DNA of 15,512 nt from CAYRIF01 sp964424205 (GCA_964424205.1 CAYRIF010000059.1:1-15512); one strand, 5' to 3'; shown: positions 1 to 7,773, counted from the stretch's first letter. Notes: generated from the letters alone by a model not told the origin. Made by a program: numbers and translations.

Positions 1-1
1 G

Positions 2-430
2 TTAAAACTCCTGACCAGTAGCAGTCAAAACAATTTTTCTGCTGCCGCCGTGATTTCTATGTTCGCATAAATATACCCCTTGCCAAGTGCCTAGATTCAA
101 TGCGCCATTTGTAATTGGAATAGTCAATGAATTTCCCAAAAGGGAGGATTTAATATGTGCAGGCATGTCATCAGCGCCTTCATAGGTATGCATGTAATAA
201 GGTGCCTTTTCAGGCACAAATTTATTGAAATGACTTTCAAAATCAGTTCTTACTGTCGGGTCAGCATTTTCATTAATAGTAAGACTCGCAGCAGTATGCT
301 TGATGAAAATATGAAGAAACCCTACATTTATTTTATTGATTTCATCAAACTCACGGTTGATTATTTCAGTAATCAGGTGAAAGCCCCTTGAAAAAGATGG
401 CAGCGTTATTTCTTTTTGAAAAAAATTCAT
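2..430 (-). CDS. yjbQ: YjbQ / UPF0047 family protein
   Basis: This is a small cytosolic protein of 142 residues, the normal length for the YjbQ/UPF0047 family. Some members have been reported to have a secondary thiamine-phosphate synthase activity, but the physiological role is not settled. Family signatures visible are HTAASLTINENAD (residues 45-57), HTYEGADDMPAHIKSSLLG (81-99) and GTWQGVYLCEHRNHGGSRKI (114-133). The histidines and acidic residues in these blocks are the conserved putative metal or active-site positions. There is no signal peptide or membrane segment. The start ATG overlaps the stop of the upstream lipoprotein gene as ATGA, so the two are probably translationally coupled and co-transcribed from prfA. 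The stop TAA lies at the very left edge of the window, so the gene is complete. The family call is confident; the function is not. Confidence 0.93.
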   Translation of the reverse strand: MNFFQKEITLPSFSRGFHLITEIINREFDEINKINVGFLHIFIKHTAASLTINENADPTVRTDFESHFNKFVPEKAPYYMHTYEGADDMPAHIKSSLLGNSLTIPITNGALNLGTWQGVYLCEHRNHGGSRKIVLTATGQEF

Positions 431-1839
431 TCTATTCTTTCATATGCTCCTATATCAGGCAAATTATCCCTCAAATTTCCATCTAGGTCATTCATTATCA
501 TCAATTCCTGCCCTTTGTCTTTTGCAGGTGAAAGGGTATCTAACCTAAAATCAAAATCTCTTACATCTATAAACTTTGGGTCACGGTTTAAGACGTTATT
601 ATTAATATCAAATGCTTGTTCTGTTTTTAGTATAGCATGTGATAAAAAAATACTCATCTCGTTTCCTCCTGCATTATCAAAAGACAATTCTTCTTTCAAT
701 TGCCCCCAAACAATGCAATTAGTTAATTCTATTGTCATATCACCATCCGCCTGATAAGTTCCATCCTGACTTGCAAAATAATCTGTGAAGTTCATTGAGG
801 GGTCTTGTCTAAAAAACAAACTACTGCTATTATCAAAAGTACAGTGCCGGTAAGTAACAAATCCTCCTGCGCGATTATCGACCAAGTGCGTGATGCAATT
901 ATCAATTACTACATTGCTTGCCCGTAAATCTGAACCAATAGAATATAATCCAGCATTAGACATATTTTCAATAATTGTATTGGTCAAAATAAGCTCAGGA
1001 ACTATATCATTATCTATTGTATTTAACAACACGCCAATCACGGCATTTCTAATCACCGCAAAATTAATTTCATTATCAACACTCCCCTTTAAAAAAGCAA
1101 TACCGCCCCATTGTCCTACCGCATTTTCGATATCCAATCGAGCATTTCTAAAAAGCACCCTATTCTCTGCCTCTCCTTCTACTTTCAGCGTTCCTTTTAT
1201 TAATATCGATGCCTCTTTATCCGAAAAAACCTTAACGCCCTTTTTAATTGTTAATGTACACAGTGTATCAACCAAAATTTTATCAGTAATGACATAGGGT
1301 TTTGGCGAATCCCAAACCGTATTACATGCCAAAATCACATTCCCCAAAAAATTGGCGTCTTGTCCGTAAGCAATGAGTTTTACATCCTGTTGCAAACCAT
1401 CTGTTGAAAAAACAATGGAGTCTTTTACCAAAAATGGCAAACTCTCTTCTGTTGGATTAATGTTCACTGTCACCAAAATCAAAAGGCTATCTTTTCCCAA
1501 CAATCGTTGCTTTTCAAAATTTTCTCCTGCTACACCATTTACAGTTATGGCATAAGAGGAAACACTTGCTCCTGCCAAAAATATATTATTAATATCGATG
1601 GCATTGTCATTTGGGTTTTGAACATACAGTCGTTTAGTAATACTGCCAACTGATGTGAAGACCGTATCAAACAAGACAGTGTCCGTAGAAAAAGTGAGTG
1701 GTTTAAAGTTTTCTGTTATTAGTTTTTCTGCATCAGGGGTACAAGAGATGACCCAAGCGCTCACTATAAAAATAATACCTCCTAAAAAAGTTCTCACTAC
1801 AAGGGTGCTTTTAATTTCCTTCCTGCATTTTTTCAGCAT
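427..1839 (-). CDS. Lipoprotein with right-handed beta-helix and choice-of-anchor-like C-terminus
   Basis: This is a predicted exported lipoprotein of up to 470 residues. The N-terminus has a basic stretch, a hydrophobic core and a lipobox ending VISC, with the lipidated cysteine at residue 33. The middle (about 200-400) is rich in short beta-strand repeats with Asn, Asp and Ile ladders (for example LTNTIIENMSNAGLYSIGS), as in right-handed parallel beta-helix proteins. The last 35 residues (SPAKDKG, then DLDGNLRDNLPDIGAYE) match the choice-of-anchor motif common at the C-terminus of such Bacteroidota surface proteins. Substrate or ligand is unknown; polysaccharide binding is possible. The chosen ATG lies 29 bases inside prfA. 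An in-frame GTG at 1797 would give a more typical signal peptide with 18 residues before the cysteine, so the start is uncertain. It sits between prfA and yjbQ in one minus-strand unit. Confidence 0.85.
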   Translation of the reverse strand: MLKKCRKEIKSTLVVRTFLGGIIFIVSAWVISCTPDAEKLITENFKPLTFSTDTVLFDTVFTSVGSITKRLYVQNPNDNAIDINNIFLAGASVSSYAITVNGVAGENFEKQRLLGKDSLLILVTVNINPTEESLPFLVKDSIVFSTDGLQQDVKLIAYGQDANFLGNVILACNTVWDSPKPYVITDKILVDTLCTLTIKKGVKVFSDKEASILIKGTLKVEGEAENRVLFRNARLDIENAVGQWGGIAFLKGSVDNEINFAVIRNAVIGVLLNTIDNDIVPELILTNTIIENMSNAGLYSIGSDLRASNVVIDNCITHLVDNRAGGFVTYRHCTFDNSSSLFFRQDPSMNFTDYFASQDGTYQADGDMTIELTNCIVWGQLKEELSFDNAGGNEMSIFLSHAILKTEQAFDINNNVLNRDPKFIDVRDFDFRLDTLSPAKDKGQELMIMNDLDGNLRDNLPDIGAYERIE

Positions 1840-2878
1840 TGTCTGCTAGGCGCAGTTTTTCAATTATATCAGCAATGTTTCCATCCATTATCGATGGAAG
1901 GTTATGCACCGAGTAGTTGATTCTATGATCTGTAACCCTTCCTTGCGGATAATTATAGGTTCTTATTTTATCAGACCTATCTCCACTACCCACCATACTT
2001 TTTCGTTGCGCGCCTATTGCTTCATTGTGCTTTTGCAATTCAATATTATATATACGTGATCGTAGCTCTTTTAGTGCCTTATCAAAGTTTTTTAATTGCG
2101 ATTTTTGATCTTGGCACTGCACAACGATGCCTGAAGGCAAGTGTGTAAGTCTAATGGCAGAGTAAGTGGTATTCACAGACTGCCCTCCAGGACCCGATGA
2201 ACAATAAGTATCTTTTCTAACTTCATTCATATCTATCTCTACCGCTACATCATCTACTTCAGGCAACACGGCGACACTTGCCGCCGATGTGTGAATCCTA
2301 CCTTGCGTCTCTGTAGCCGGTACTCTTTGCACGCGGTGTACCCCAGATTCATATTTCAAAATTCCGTAAACACCGCTTCCCGTTACCATACACACCACTT
2401 TGGTATAACCGCCAGCAGTACCTTCCGTCACATCACTGACCGACATTCTCCATCCCTTTTTTTCGATATACCGCTGATACATTCTGAACAAATCGCCAGC
2501 AAAAATTGCTGCCTCATCACCGCCTGCACCTGCTCTGATTTCCAAAATAGCATTCTTGTCGTCATTTGGGTCTTTGGGAATGAGCATTTGCTTAATTTCT
2601 TCCTCGATGACTTCTTGCCTTTTGGTAAGCTCCTCCAACTCCATTTTTGCCATTTCCTTAAACTCGGGATCCTTTTCTGTAGCGAGCATTTCTTTAGCGC
2701 TGTCAATATTATCTAAAATATTTTTATACTCGTCATATTTTTTTACAATTTTTTCCAGCTCACTATACTCCTTGCCAAGTTTGGTATATTGCTTAATATC
2801 TGCAATAGTATCTGGCTGAACAATCAGCTGACTTACCTCTTCGAATCTATCTTTTATGCCTACTAACTTTTCAATCAT
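1811..2878 (-). CDS. prfA: Peptide chain release factor 1
   Basis: Class I release factor that recognises UAA and UAG stop codons and triggers peptidyl-tRNA hydrolysis on the ribosome. It has 355 residues, the usual length. The RF1-specific codon-recognition tripeptide PAT is at residues 187-189 within HRVQRVPATETQGRIHTSAA, which separates it from RF2 (SPF). The catalytic GGQ is at 231-233 in SSGPGGQSVNTT. The N-terminal 100 residues are helical and charged, as expected for domain 1, and the conserved EIRAGAGGDEA block is at 113-123. It is the first gene of a minus-strand unit with the beta-helix lipoprotein and yjbQ. An exact TAnnTTTG promoter element lies 19 bases upstream of the ATG. Nothing appears degenerate. 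prmC, a common partner, is not in the window. Confidence 0.98.
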   Translation of the reverse strand: MIEKLVGIKDRFEEVSQLIVQPDTIADIKQYTKLGKEYSELEKIVKKYDEYKNILDNIDSAKEMLATEKDPEFKEMAKMELEELTKRQEVIEEEIKQMLIPKDPNDDKNAILEIRAGAGGDEAAIFAGDLFRMYQRYIEKKGWRMSVSDVTEGTAGGYTKVVCMVTGSGVYGILKYESGVHRVQRVPATETQGRIHTSAASVAVLPEVDDVAVEIDMNEVRKDTYCSSGPGGQSVNTTYSAIRLTHLPSGIVVQCQDQKSQLKNFDKALKELRSRIYNIELQKHNEAIGAQRKSMVGSGDRSDKIRTYNYPQGRVTDHRINYSVHNLPSIMDGNIADIIEKLRLADNAEKMQEGN

Positions 2879-2897
2879 CTTCTAATGTTTAGGTTAG

Positions 2898-2905
2898 CAA
2901 AAGTA
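2898..2905 (-). promoter_or_regulatory. Bacteroidota -7 element for prfA
   Basis: Read on the minus strand this is TACTTTTG, an exact match to the Bacteroidota primary-sigma -7 consensus TAnnTTTG. It ends 19 bases before the prfA ATG, implying a leader of only about a dozen bases. No convincing -33 TTG was found at the usual distance. Confidence 0.6.
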
Positions 2906-3112
2906 ATAAATACGCTGTAAATAACCGAACTTATTCATTTTTCAATTTTTTATAAACGCCTAACAATGAGCCTATAAGCTAAAAATTTCGTTTTTGGCAT
3001 CTTCTTTGCCATTACTACAATGGTATGGTGTTACAAAATTACGGTATTTCAAACTAAAGCATAGGTGTAGTATTTCTCTAAATATTGCGCCGTTTTGGTA
3101 TTTGATAAGTGC

Positions 3113-3120
3113 TAGATTTG
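3113..3120 (+). promoter_or_regulatory. Bacteroidota -7 element for the first YfiR-like operon
   Basis: TAGATTTG matches TAnnTTTG exactly, 36 bases before the ATG at 3157. A TTG at 3095-3097 is 15 bases upstream and one at 3085-3087 is 25 bases upstream; neither spacing is ideal for a -33 box. AAGGAG at 3136-3141 is 15 bases from the ATG, too far to act as a normal Shine-Dalgarno site. The 10-base palindrome TATAATTATA (3127-3136) falls in the predicted leader. Confidence 0.55.
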
Positions 3121-3156
3121 TTACACTATAATTATAAGGAGTAAAAAAATATAATT

Positions 3157-3693
3157 ATGGAAAAACTTTTTACAAAAAAATTGATGGTTAAAAAAATTAT
3201 CATACTAGTAGTTTTATTCTTTTCGTTTTCGACTATATCGAAAGCGCAAGACGTCCACAAATTTCAATCAATCTTTATTTACAATTTTAGCAAGTTCATT
3301 CAATGGCCAGCTGAATACGAAAATGGCGCGTTTGTCATCGGTGTTTTGGGAGAATCTCCTATCACAAAATACCTAGAAGATATGGCTTCAGTAAAAAAGG
3401 TAAGAGGACAGAAATTTATAATCAAAAAATTCAGTAGTGTAAGTCAAATCACTAAATGTCATATGCTATACATTCCATCAAACAAAAGTGCCTATTTGAA
3501 AAAATGCCTAGATGGTGTAGGAAATAACGCCACGCTAATTATCACCGACAAACCTGGAATGGCAGAAAATGGTAGTGGAATTAATTTTTTAATTGTAGAT
3601 GGAAAACCCAAATTTGAATTAAATAAAACATCAACCACAAAGCACAACCTAAAAGTATCAGCACAACTAACAAAACTGGCTATTTTAATATAA
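3157..3693 (+). CDS. YfiR family (DUF4154) periplasmic protein 1
   Basis: This is a secreted protein of 178 residues. A basic, hydrophobic signal peptide ends near SKA-Q (residues 28-31). The mature part follows the DUF4154/YfiR pattern: FQSIFIYNFSKFIQWP (36-51), FVIGVLGES (59-67), VRGQKFIIKKF (82-92), MLYIPSNK (103-110), and the C-terminal GINFLIVDGKPKFELN (141-156) followed by LKVSAQLTKLA. In Pseudomonas, YfiR is a periplasmic repressor of the HAMP-bearing diguanylate cyclase YfiN. Here the gene is followed after only 5 bases by a HAMP-containing membrane sensor, so a similar inhibitor-receptor pairing is plausible but inferred. The mature protein has two cysteines (101, 117) that could form a disulfide; I cannot say they match those of YfiR. 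An internal ATG (residue 10, position 3184) would also leave a good signal peptide. A paralogue lies at 7231-7773. Confidence 0.88.
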   Translation: MEKLFTKKLMVKKIIILVVLFFSFSTISKAQDVHKFQSIFIYNFSKFIQWPAEYENGAFVIGVLGESPITKYLEDMASVKKVRGQKFIIKKFSSVSQITKCHMLYIPSNKSAYLKKCLDGVGNNATLIITDKPGMAENGSGINFLIVDGKPKFELNKTSTTKHNLKVSAQLTKLAILI

Positions 3694-3698
3694 ACACC

Positions 3699-5627
3699 AT
3701 GAAAAAAAGAGGATTTAGTATTGGTAATAAAATTTTATTAGGGTTTTTCTCACTTATCATAATTTTTACGATCATTGTTTCAATCGTAGTTGTTACAAAT
3801 AGTAAGAATAATAAATTAATCGAAAGGTCTTCAACGGTCATAAGACCATCGGTGAATGCACTACATGAACTCACATTACTTGTCACAAAATCAAAAATGC
3901 TGGCGACAAATTGGGTACATGTACAGGGAAATGACGTTGACAAAAAAGCACTACACGAACTACATAACGTCGAGTATCCTAACCTAAAAAAGCAAATCAA
4001 TGGTCTAAAAAAATCATGGGAAAATGACACAACAAAAGCAGGTATTGACTCTACTTTTGCTCATTTTGAGACCCTTCTTGCGATTGAAAAAGAAGAAATT
4101 ATGAATAAGTTGGTAACTTTTGATGATTATGAAGATCCCTTTATAAAACTCAGTGCCGGAGAAACCATTGAAAGCGAAGTTTTTCCTAGATCGGCGGCTA
4201 TCATGAAGGATGTGAAAAAAATAAGTGATCGCATTCAAAAAGATGATAATGCGCTTGAAGAATCAATACGCGAAAGTTCAACAGGCCTGACAAGAACATC
4301 GATTATTTTAGCAATTATCACCATACTGATTGGGTTAATTGGAGGTTTTTGGATGTCCCGTTCCATTACTAAGCCAATTGGTTATATTAAAGAAATCATT
4401 GCTAAACTGGGGAAAGGAGAGCTTCCTGAAGAACAACATGTAAAATACAATAAGGATGAAATAGGTGAAATGGCAAAAGCTGTGGAAAATCTGGTCACAG
4501 GCTTAAAATCTACTTCTTCTTTTGCTGAGAACATAGGCAATGGTAATTATGATTCCGATTATAGCGCATTGAGCAAAAAAGATACGCTAGGGAATTCTTT
4601 AATTGATATGCGTAACAACCTCAAAAAGGTAGCAGAAGAAGACGAAAAAAGAAATTGGATTACAAGGGGATTAGCAAATTTTTCAGAAACGCTAAGAAAC
4701 AACAATGATAATATTGAAAAACTATCTGAAGATATCGTTATCAATTTAATTCAATACCTAGGGTGTAATCAAGGGGGTTTATTTATCGTAAATGATGATA
4801 GCGGTGAAGCCTTTTTAGAATTAAAAGCATGTTATGCGTGGGATAAACAAAAATACCTGGAGCAAAAAATTCATATTGGTGAGGGTCTTACCGGGCAGGC
4901 TTGGTTAGAAAAAGATACCGTCTATATTACTGAAGTACCCGATGAATATATTACCATCACCTCCGGTCTTGGTCAATCAAACCCAACGAGTATATTAATT
5001 GTCCCTATGATTGTCAATGATGCCGTATTTGGGGTTATTGAACTAGCCTCTTTTAAAGAATTTGCTGATTTTGAGATTGATTTTATAGAAAAATTAGCGG
5101 AAAGCATTGCCTCCACAGTATCCACTGTGAAGGTAAATGAGCAAACCCAAAAACTACTTGAAGAATCAACAGAAATGACAGAGCAAATGCAATCACAAGA
5201 AGAAGAGATGAGGCAGAATATGGAGGAGCTGCAAGCAACGCAGGAAGAAATGAAACGAAATCAAGTGGATATGCAAGGGATATTGGATTCCATTAATAGT
5301 TCATTAGCCTCTGCAGAATACAATATAAATGCTGAAATTACCAATGCCAACGACATGTTTTTGGAAATTTATGGTTTTGATATTTCAGAAATAAAAGGTA
5401 GAAATCACACGCTATTCTTGCTTGATGCCGATAAAAACTCAAAAGAAAACGGAGAACTATGGAATAACCTGAAAAACGGGGAAACAGTAACTGGGGAGTT
5501 TGAAAGAAAAAGAAAAGATGGCACCACTATTTGGGTTAGAAGCAACTATTCACCAGTCAAAAATACACGTGGCGAAGTTGTTAAAATACTTGAGTTATCA
5601 TTTGATATCTCTAACTATAAAAGTTAG
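3699..5627 (+). CDS. Membrane sensor protein: HAMP-GAF-coiled coil-PAS, no output domain
   Basis: A 642-residue inner-membrane signalling protein. In order: transmembrane segment 1 (about 12-33); a periplasmic helical domain of about 165 residues resembling four-helix-bundle chemoreceptor sensor domains; transmembrane segment 2 (201-219); HAMP (about 219-272, starting SRSITKPIGYIKEI); a linker; GAF (about 340-478, with IHIGEGLTGQAW and TSILIVPM..DAVFGVIEL); a Glu/Gln-rich coiled coil (about 479-527); and a final PAS with PAC (about 528-640, with IYGFDISEIKGRNHTLFL, GEFERKRKDGTTIWVRSNYSPV). The PAS resembles those of PAS-containing chemoreceptors. I see no histidine kinase, GGDEF, EAL, receiver or methyl-accepting region, and the protein ends two residues past the PAS fold. 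It is in an operon with the YfiR-like gene, which may regulate it from the periplasm. An intrinsic terminator follows. Its signalling partner must be encoded elsewhere. Confidence 0.88.
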   Translation: MKKRGFSIGNKILLGFFSLIIIFTIIVSIVVVTNSKNNKLIERSSTVIRPSVNALHELTLLVTKSKMLATNWVHVQGNDVDKKALHELHNVEYPNLKKQINGLKKSWENDTTKAGIDSTFAHFETLLAIEKEEIMNKLVTFDDYEDPFIKLSAGETIESEVFPRSAAIMKDVKKISDRIQKDDNALEESIRESSTGLTRTSIILAIITILIGLIGGFWMSRSITKPIGYIKEIIAKLGKGELPEEQHVKYNKDEIGEMAKAVENLVTGLKSTSSFAENIGNGNYDSDYSALSKKDTLGNSLIDMRNNLKKVAEEDEKRNWITRGLANFSETLRNNNDNIEKLSEDIVINLIQYLGCNQGGLFIVNDDSGEAFLELKACYAWDKQKYLEQKIHIGEGLTGQAWLEKDTVYITEVPDEYITITSGLGQSNPTSILIVPMIVNDAVFGVIELASFKEFADFEIDFIEKLAESIASTVSTVKVNEQTQKLLEESTEMTEQMQSQEEEMRQNMEELQATQEEMKRNQVDMQGILDSINSSLASAEYNINAEITNANDMFLEIYGFDISEIKGRNHTLFLLDADKNSKENGELWNNLKNGETVTGEFERKRKDGTTIWVRSNYSPVKNTRGEVVKILELSFDISNYKS

Positions 5628-5650
5628 GTGTATACCATTTTAACAGGTTC

Positions 5651-5681
5651 AAAAAGGCGTCTATATTAGCTGCCTTTTTTA
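5651..5681 (+). terminator. Intrinsic terminator after the YfiR/sensor operon
   Basis: AAAAAGGC (5651-5658) pairs with GCCTTTTT (5672-5679) around a 13-base loop, and the 3' arm runs into a T tract (5675-5680). It begins 23 bases after the sensor gene's stop codon, in the right place and orientation to end that transcript before the DUF3365 gene's own promoter. Confidence 0.8.
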
Positions 5682-5716
5682 TTTAGCAAGTTTCTAAGAT
5701 ACTCTGAAAATTAGCA

Positions 5717-5724
5717 TACCTTTG
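5717..5724 (+). promoter_or_regulatory. Bacteroidota -7 element for the DUF3365 gene
   Basis: TACCTTTG matches TAnnTTTG exactly and lies 20 bases before the ATG at 5745, just downstream of the preceding terminator. No clear -33 TTG is seen. It indicates that the heme lipoprotein gene is transcribed on its own. Confidence 0.6.
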
Positions 5725-5744
5725 TTTGGAGAAAATTATATGCT

Positions 5745-6392
5745 ATGAAAAAATCATTCCTATTCTTAGTCCCATTCATTTTATTGAGTTGCAATTTTGA
5801 CAAAAACAAGGTGGACAGTTCACAGTTTGAAGAAGAAATCAGCAACCGAGAAATCAAACGGGTTACAGCTGTTCAAATCCTAGAACAAGCGCTTAAACAA
5901 GGCGATATTATTTCAAAAAATTCTCAAAAAGCCATTGGTGGGAAGTTGAAAATGGCAATACAACAAGGAGGAGTTGTAAGTGCCATTGGATTTTGTAATG
6001 CTTCAGTTAGCTCAATTGTAGATTCGCTAAAAAGTAACTTTAACGCTGACATAAAAAGAACGAGCCTAAAATTACGAAACCCTAATAATGCTCCTAACAA
6101 TAAGGAGAAACAATTGCTGGAAGCATATCAATATAGTTTTGACAAAAAGTCACCGATAAAAGAAAGCACACAAGAACTTGATGATGGTACAATTCTTTAT
6201 ACCAAGCCAATTTTTATCAAGCCTTTATGCCTTAATTGTCATGGAAAATCTGGAGAAACCCTAAATCAAAATACTTACACAAAAATCAAAGAACTATACC
6301 CAAATGATAGCGCCATCAATTACAATACTGGGGATTTGCGTGGTATGTGGAGCATCAAACTCACCAAAAAGATGTTGGTAAAATCGCTCTAA
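5745..6392 (+). CDS. DUF3365 (Tll0287-like) c-type heme lipoprotein
   Basis: A 215-residue lipoprotein with signal peptide and lipobox ending LLSC, Cys16 being the lipidated residue. The DUF3365/Tll0287 domain follows. A single c-type heme site, CLNCH, is at residues 162-166, and the family block YNTGDLRGMWSI is at 193-204. The conserved IGFCNASV block places a cysteine at residue 84. In the Tll0287 structure, as I recall it, the heme iron is bound by a cysteine and the CxxCH histidine, so Cys84 and His166 are the likely ligands here. The domain occurs both alone and as the input domain of bacterial sensors. It has its own promoter, follows the sensor operon, and is convergent with tag with a 6-base gap. 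A role in redox or gas sensing, or electron transfer at the envelope, is possible; the heme attachment is much more certain than the role. Confidence 0.88.
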   Translation: MKKSFLFLVPFILLSCNFDKNKVDSSQFEEEISNREIKRVTAVQILEQALKQGDIISKNSQKAIGGKLKMAIQQGGVVSAIGFCNASVSSIVDSLKSNFNADIKRTSLKLRNPNNAPNNKEKQLLEAYQYSFDKKSPIKESTQELDDGTILYTKPIFIKPLCLNCHGKSGETLNQNTYTKIKELYPNDSAINYNTGDLRGMWSIKLTKKMLVKSL

Positions 6393-6398
6393 GGGAAC

Positions 6399-6968
6399 TC
6401 AAGAGAATTCGTTGTATCGAAAGCAATCAGTAGTATGGTCATTGACCATCCCAATTGCCTGCATGTGCGCATATATAATCGTACTGCCTACAAATTTAAA
6501 CCCTCTTTTTTTCAAATCTTTGCTCAGTGCATCAGATTCTTTAGTAGTGATAGGCACATCCCTCATTTTTTTCCACCGATTAACAATCGGTTTCCCTGCT
6601 ACAAAAGACCAAATATATTTATCAAAACTACCAAACTCTTTTTGTACTGCTATAAATGCCTGCGCATTGGTGATGGTCGATTTAATCTTTAATTTGTTCC
6701 GGATTATCCCAGGATTATTCCTTAGTTCCTCCTCCTTTTTTGCGTCAAAAGCTGCCACCTTTTCCACATCAAAATCAGCAAAAGCCTTTCTGTAACCCTC
6801 TCGTTTATTTAATACAGTACGCCAACTTAACCCAGCTTGAGCACCCTCTAGTATCAAAAATTCAAAGTGTATTTTGTCATCATGGACAGGAACACCCCAT
6901 TCTTTGTCATGATAGTCCATATACGCTTCATAATAGTTTGCTGCCCATTCACATCTTTTTTTGTTCAT
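6399..6968 (-). CDS. tag: DNA-3-methyladenine glycosylase I
   Basis: Base-excision repair enzyme that removes 3-methyladenine from alkylated DNA. At 189 residues it has the family's usual length. The N-terminus (CEWAANYYEAYMDYHDKEWG) and C-terminus (MVNDHTTDCF) carry the four expected zinc ligands Cys6, His20, His178 and Cys182. The active-site region ILEGAQAGLSW (39-49) contains the conserved Glu and Trp of Tag, and helix-hairpin-helix-like sequence follows (NPGIIRNKLKI, 85-95). All key residues seem intact. The start is the only ATG upstream of the zinc-ligand Cys. It is convergent with the DUF3365 gene, and the space upstream (6969-7230) is shared with the divergent second YfiR-like gene. 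No TAnnTTTG element was found for it. Another 3-methyladenine-type glycosylase gene of a different subfamily lies at the right edge of the window. Confidence 0.97.
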   Translation of the reverse strand: MNKKRCEWAANYYEAYMDYHDKEWGVPVHDDKIHFEFLILEGAQAGLSWRTVLNKREGYRKAFADFDVEKVAAFDAKKEEELRNNPGIIRNKLKIKSTITNAQAFIAVQKEFGSFDKYIWSFVAGKPIVNRWKKMRDVPITTKESDALSKDLKKRGFKFVGSTIIYAHMQAIGMVNDHTTDCFRYNEFS

Positions 6969-7192
6969 CGCTCATTTAATGATAGTGTTTAAATCATGTA
7001 AGATAACTATAATAATGCAGTAACCTCTTATGTGATTAGTAATAACACCCATTAAAATCAATCTAAAATATAACTATTTCAATATTCTATTACACTTAGG
7101 GGGTTTTACTCTGTTTTTCTATAATTATATACGAATTTCGCCAAGTGTAAGGTCAACTACTATATCTATTTTAAAAATCCAGCGTCCCCTGA

Positions 7193-7200
7193 TACTTTTG
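7193..7200 (+). promoter_or_regulatory. Bacteroidota -7 element for the second YfiR-like gene
   Basis: TACTTTTG matches TAnnTTTG exactly, 30 bases before the ATG at 7231. No good -33 TTG is present. An 8-base inverted repeat, TTACACTT (7090-7097) and AAGTGTAA (7143-7150), lies upstream in the same intergenic space and could be an operator or two half-sites. Confidence 0.58.
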
Positions 7201-7230
7201 TAGCACTGTCATAGTTTAATATTTTTTGAT

Positions 7231-7773
7231 ATGAGAAAGCACAATTTTTTAATACCAGCCGTTTTTACATTTTGTATGATTTTAGGATCTTTAGCAAATC
7301 AATCAGCCCAGGCGCAAATAAACATGAATCAGGCACACTCCTTGTTTTTGTACAACTTTGCCAAGTATTCAGAGTTTCCTAGCAACACCAATACTACTTT
7401 CAAAATTGTCATTCTAAACAATTCTGATGTTTACGGGAAATTAAAAAAAACTGTTTCAGGTAGAAAGATTCAAGGGCGCCCCGTAGTGGTAAAAAATATT
7501 AGCTTATTAAAATCTTTAAGAAAAGAAATAGATGACATCAATATTCTATTTATTCCAATGTCCAAATCTAATTTAATCAGTGAAATTGTTAAACTAACCA
7601 AAGGGAAGCCTATTCTGATAATCACCGAAAAAAGTGGACTACAAAAACATGGGGCTTGCGTTAGTTTTGTTGTATTGAACAATAAGCTAAAATTCCAGGT
7701 AAATACAGATACCCTCTCCAATAGAAACCTAAAAATAGCCCGAGCAATGCTAAATTTCGCTTATAAAGGGTAA
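7231..7773 (+). CDS. YfiR family (DUF4154) periplasmic protein 2
   Basis: A secreted protein of 180 residues, paralogous to the YfiR-like protein at 3157-3693. The signal peptide ends near AQA-Q (26-29). Matching blocks in the same order are HSLFLYNFAKYSEFP (36-50), FKIVILNNS (57-65), IQGRPVVVKNI (80-90), ILFIPMSKS (105-113), PILIITEKSGL (127-137) and VSFVVLNNKLKFQVN (144-158). The otherwise typical KFIxWP is here KYSEFP. The mature protein has a single cysteine (143), so an internal disulfide is impossible; this differs from the first copy. No HAMP protein follows it. The next gene, 47 bases on, encodes a cysteine-less thioredoxin-fold protein and is probably co-transcribed. It may act on the sensor at 3699-5627 or on one encoded elsewhere; this is unknown. 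Confidence 0.86.
   Translation: MRKHNFLIPAVFTFCMILGSLANQSAQAQINMNQAHSLFLYNFAKYSEFPSNTNTTFKIVILNNSDVYGKLKKTVSGRKIQGRPVVVKNISLLKSLRKEIDDINILFIPMSKSNLISEIVKLTKGKPILIITEKSGLQKHGACVSFVVLNNKLKFQVNTDTLSNRNLKIARAMLNFAYKG

Noticed and set aside
890..1297. Plus-strand open frame of 135 codons
   Set aside because: It is antisense to the beta-helix lipoprotein, whose lipobox, repeats and conserved C-terminus show which strand is real.
2291..2716. Plus-strand open frame of 141 codons
   Set aside because: It is antisense to the middle of prfA, which is conserved throughout.
2995..3023. Two short overlapping hairpins (TGGCA/TGCCA and CCATT/AATGG) upstream of the first YfiR-like gene
   Set aside because: Five-base arms are expected by chance in a 278-base gap, and they lie upstream of the likely promoter, outside the transcript.
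3699..5627. The HAMP protein as a histidine kinase or a methyl-accepting chemotaxis protein
   Set aside because: There is no H-box, N/G-boxes or conserved chemoreceptor hairpin; the chain ends right after a PAS domain.
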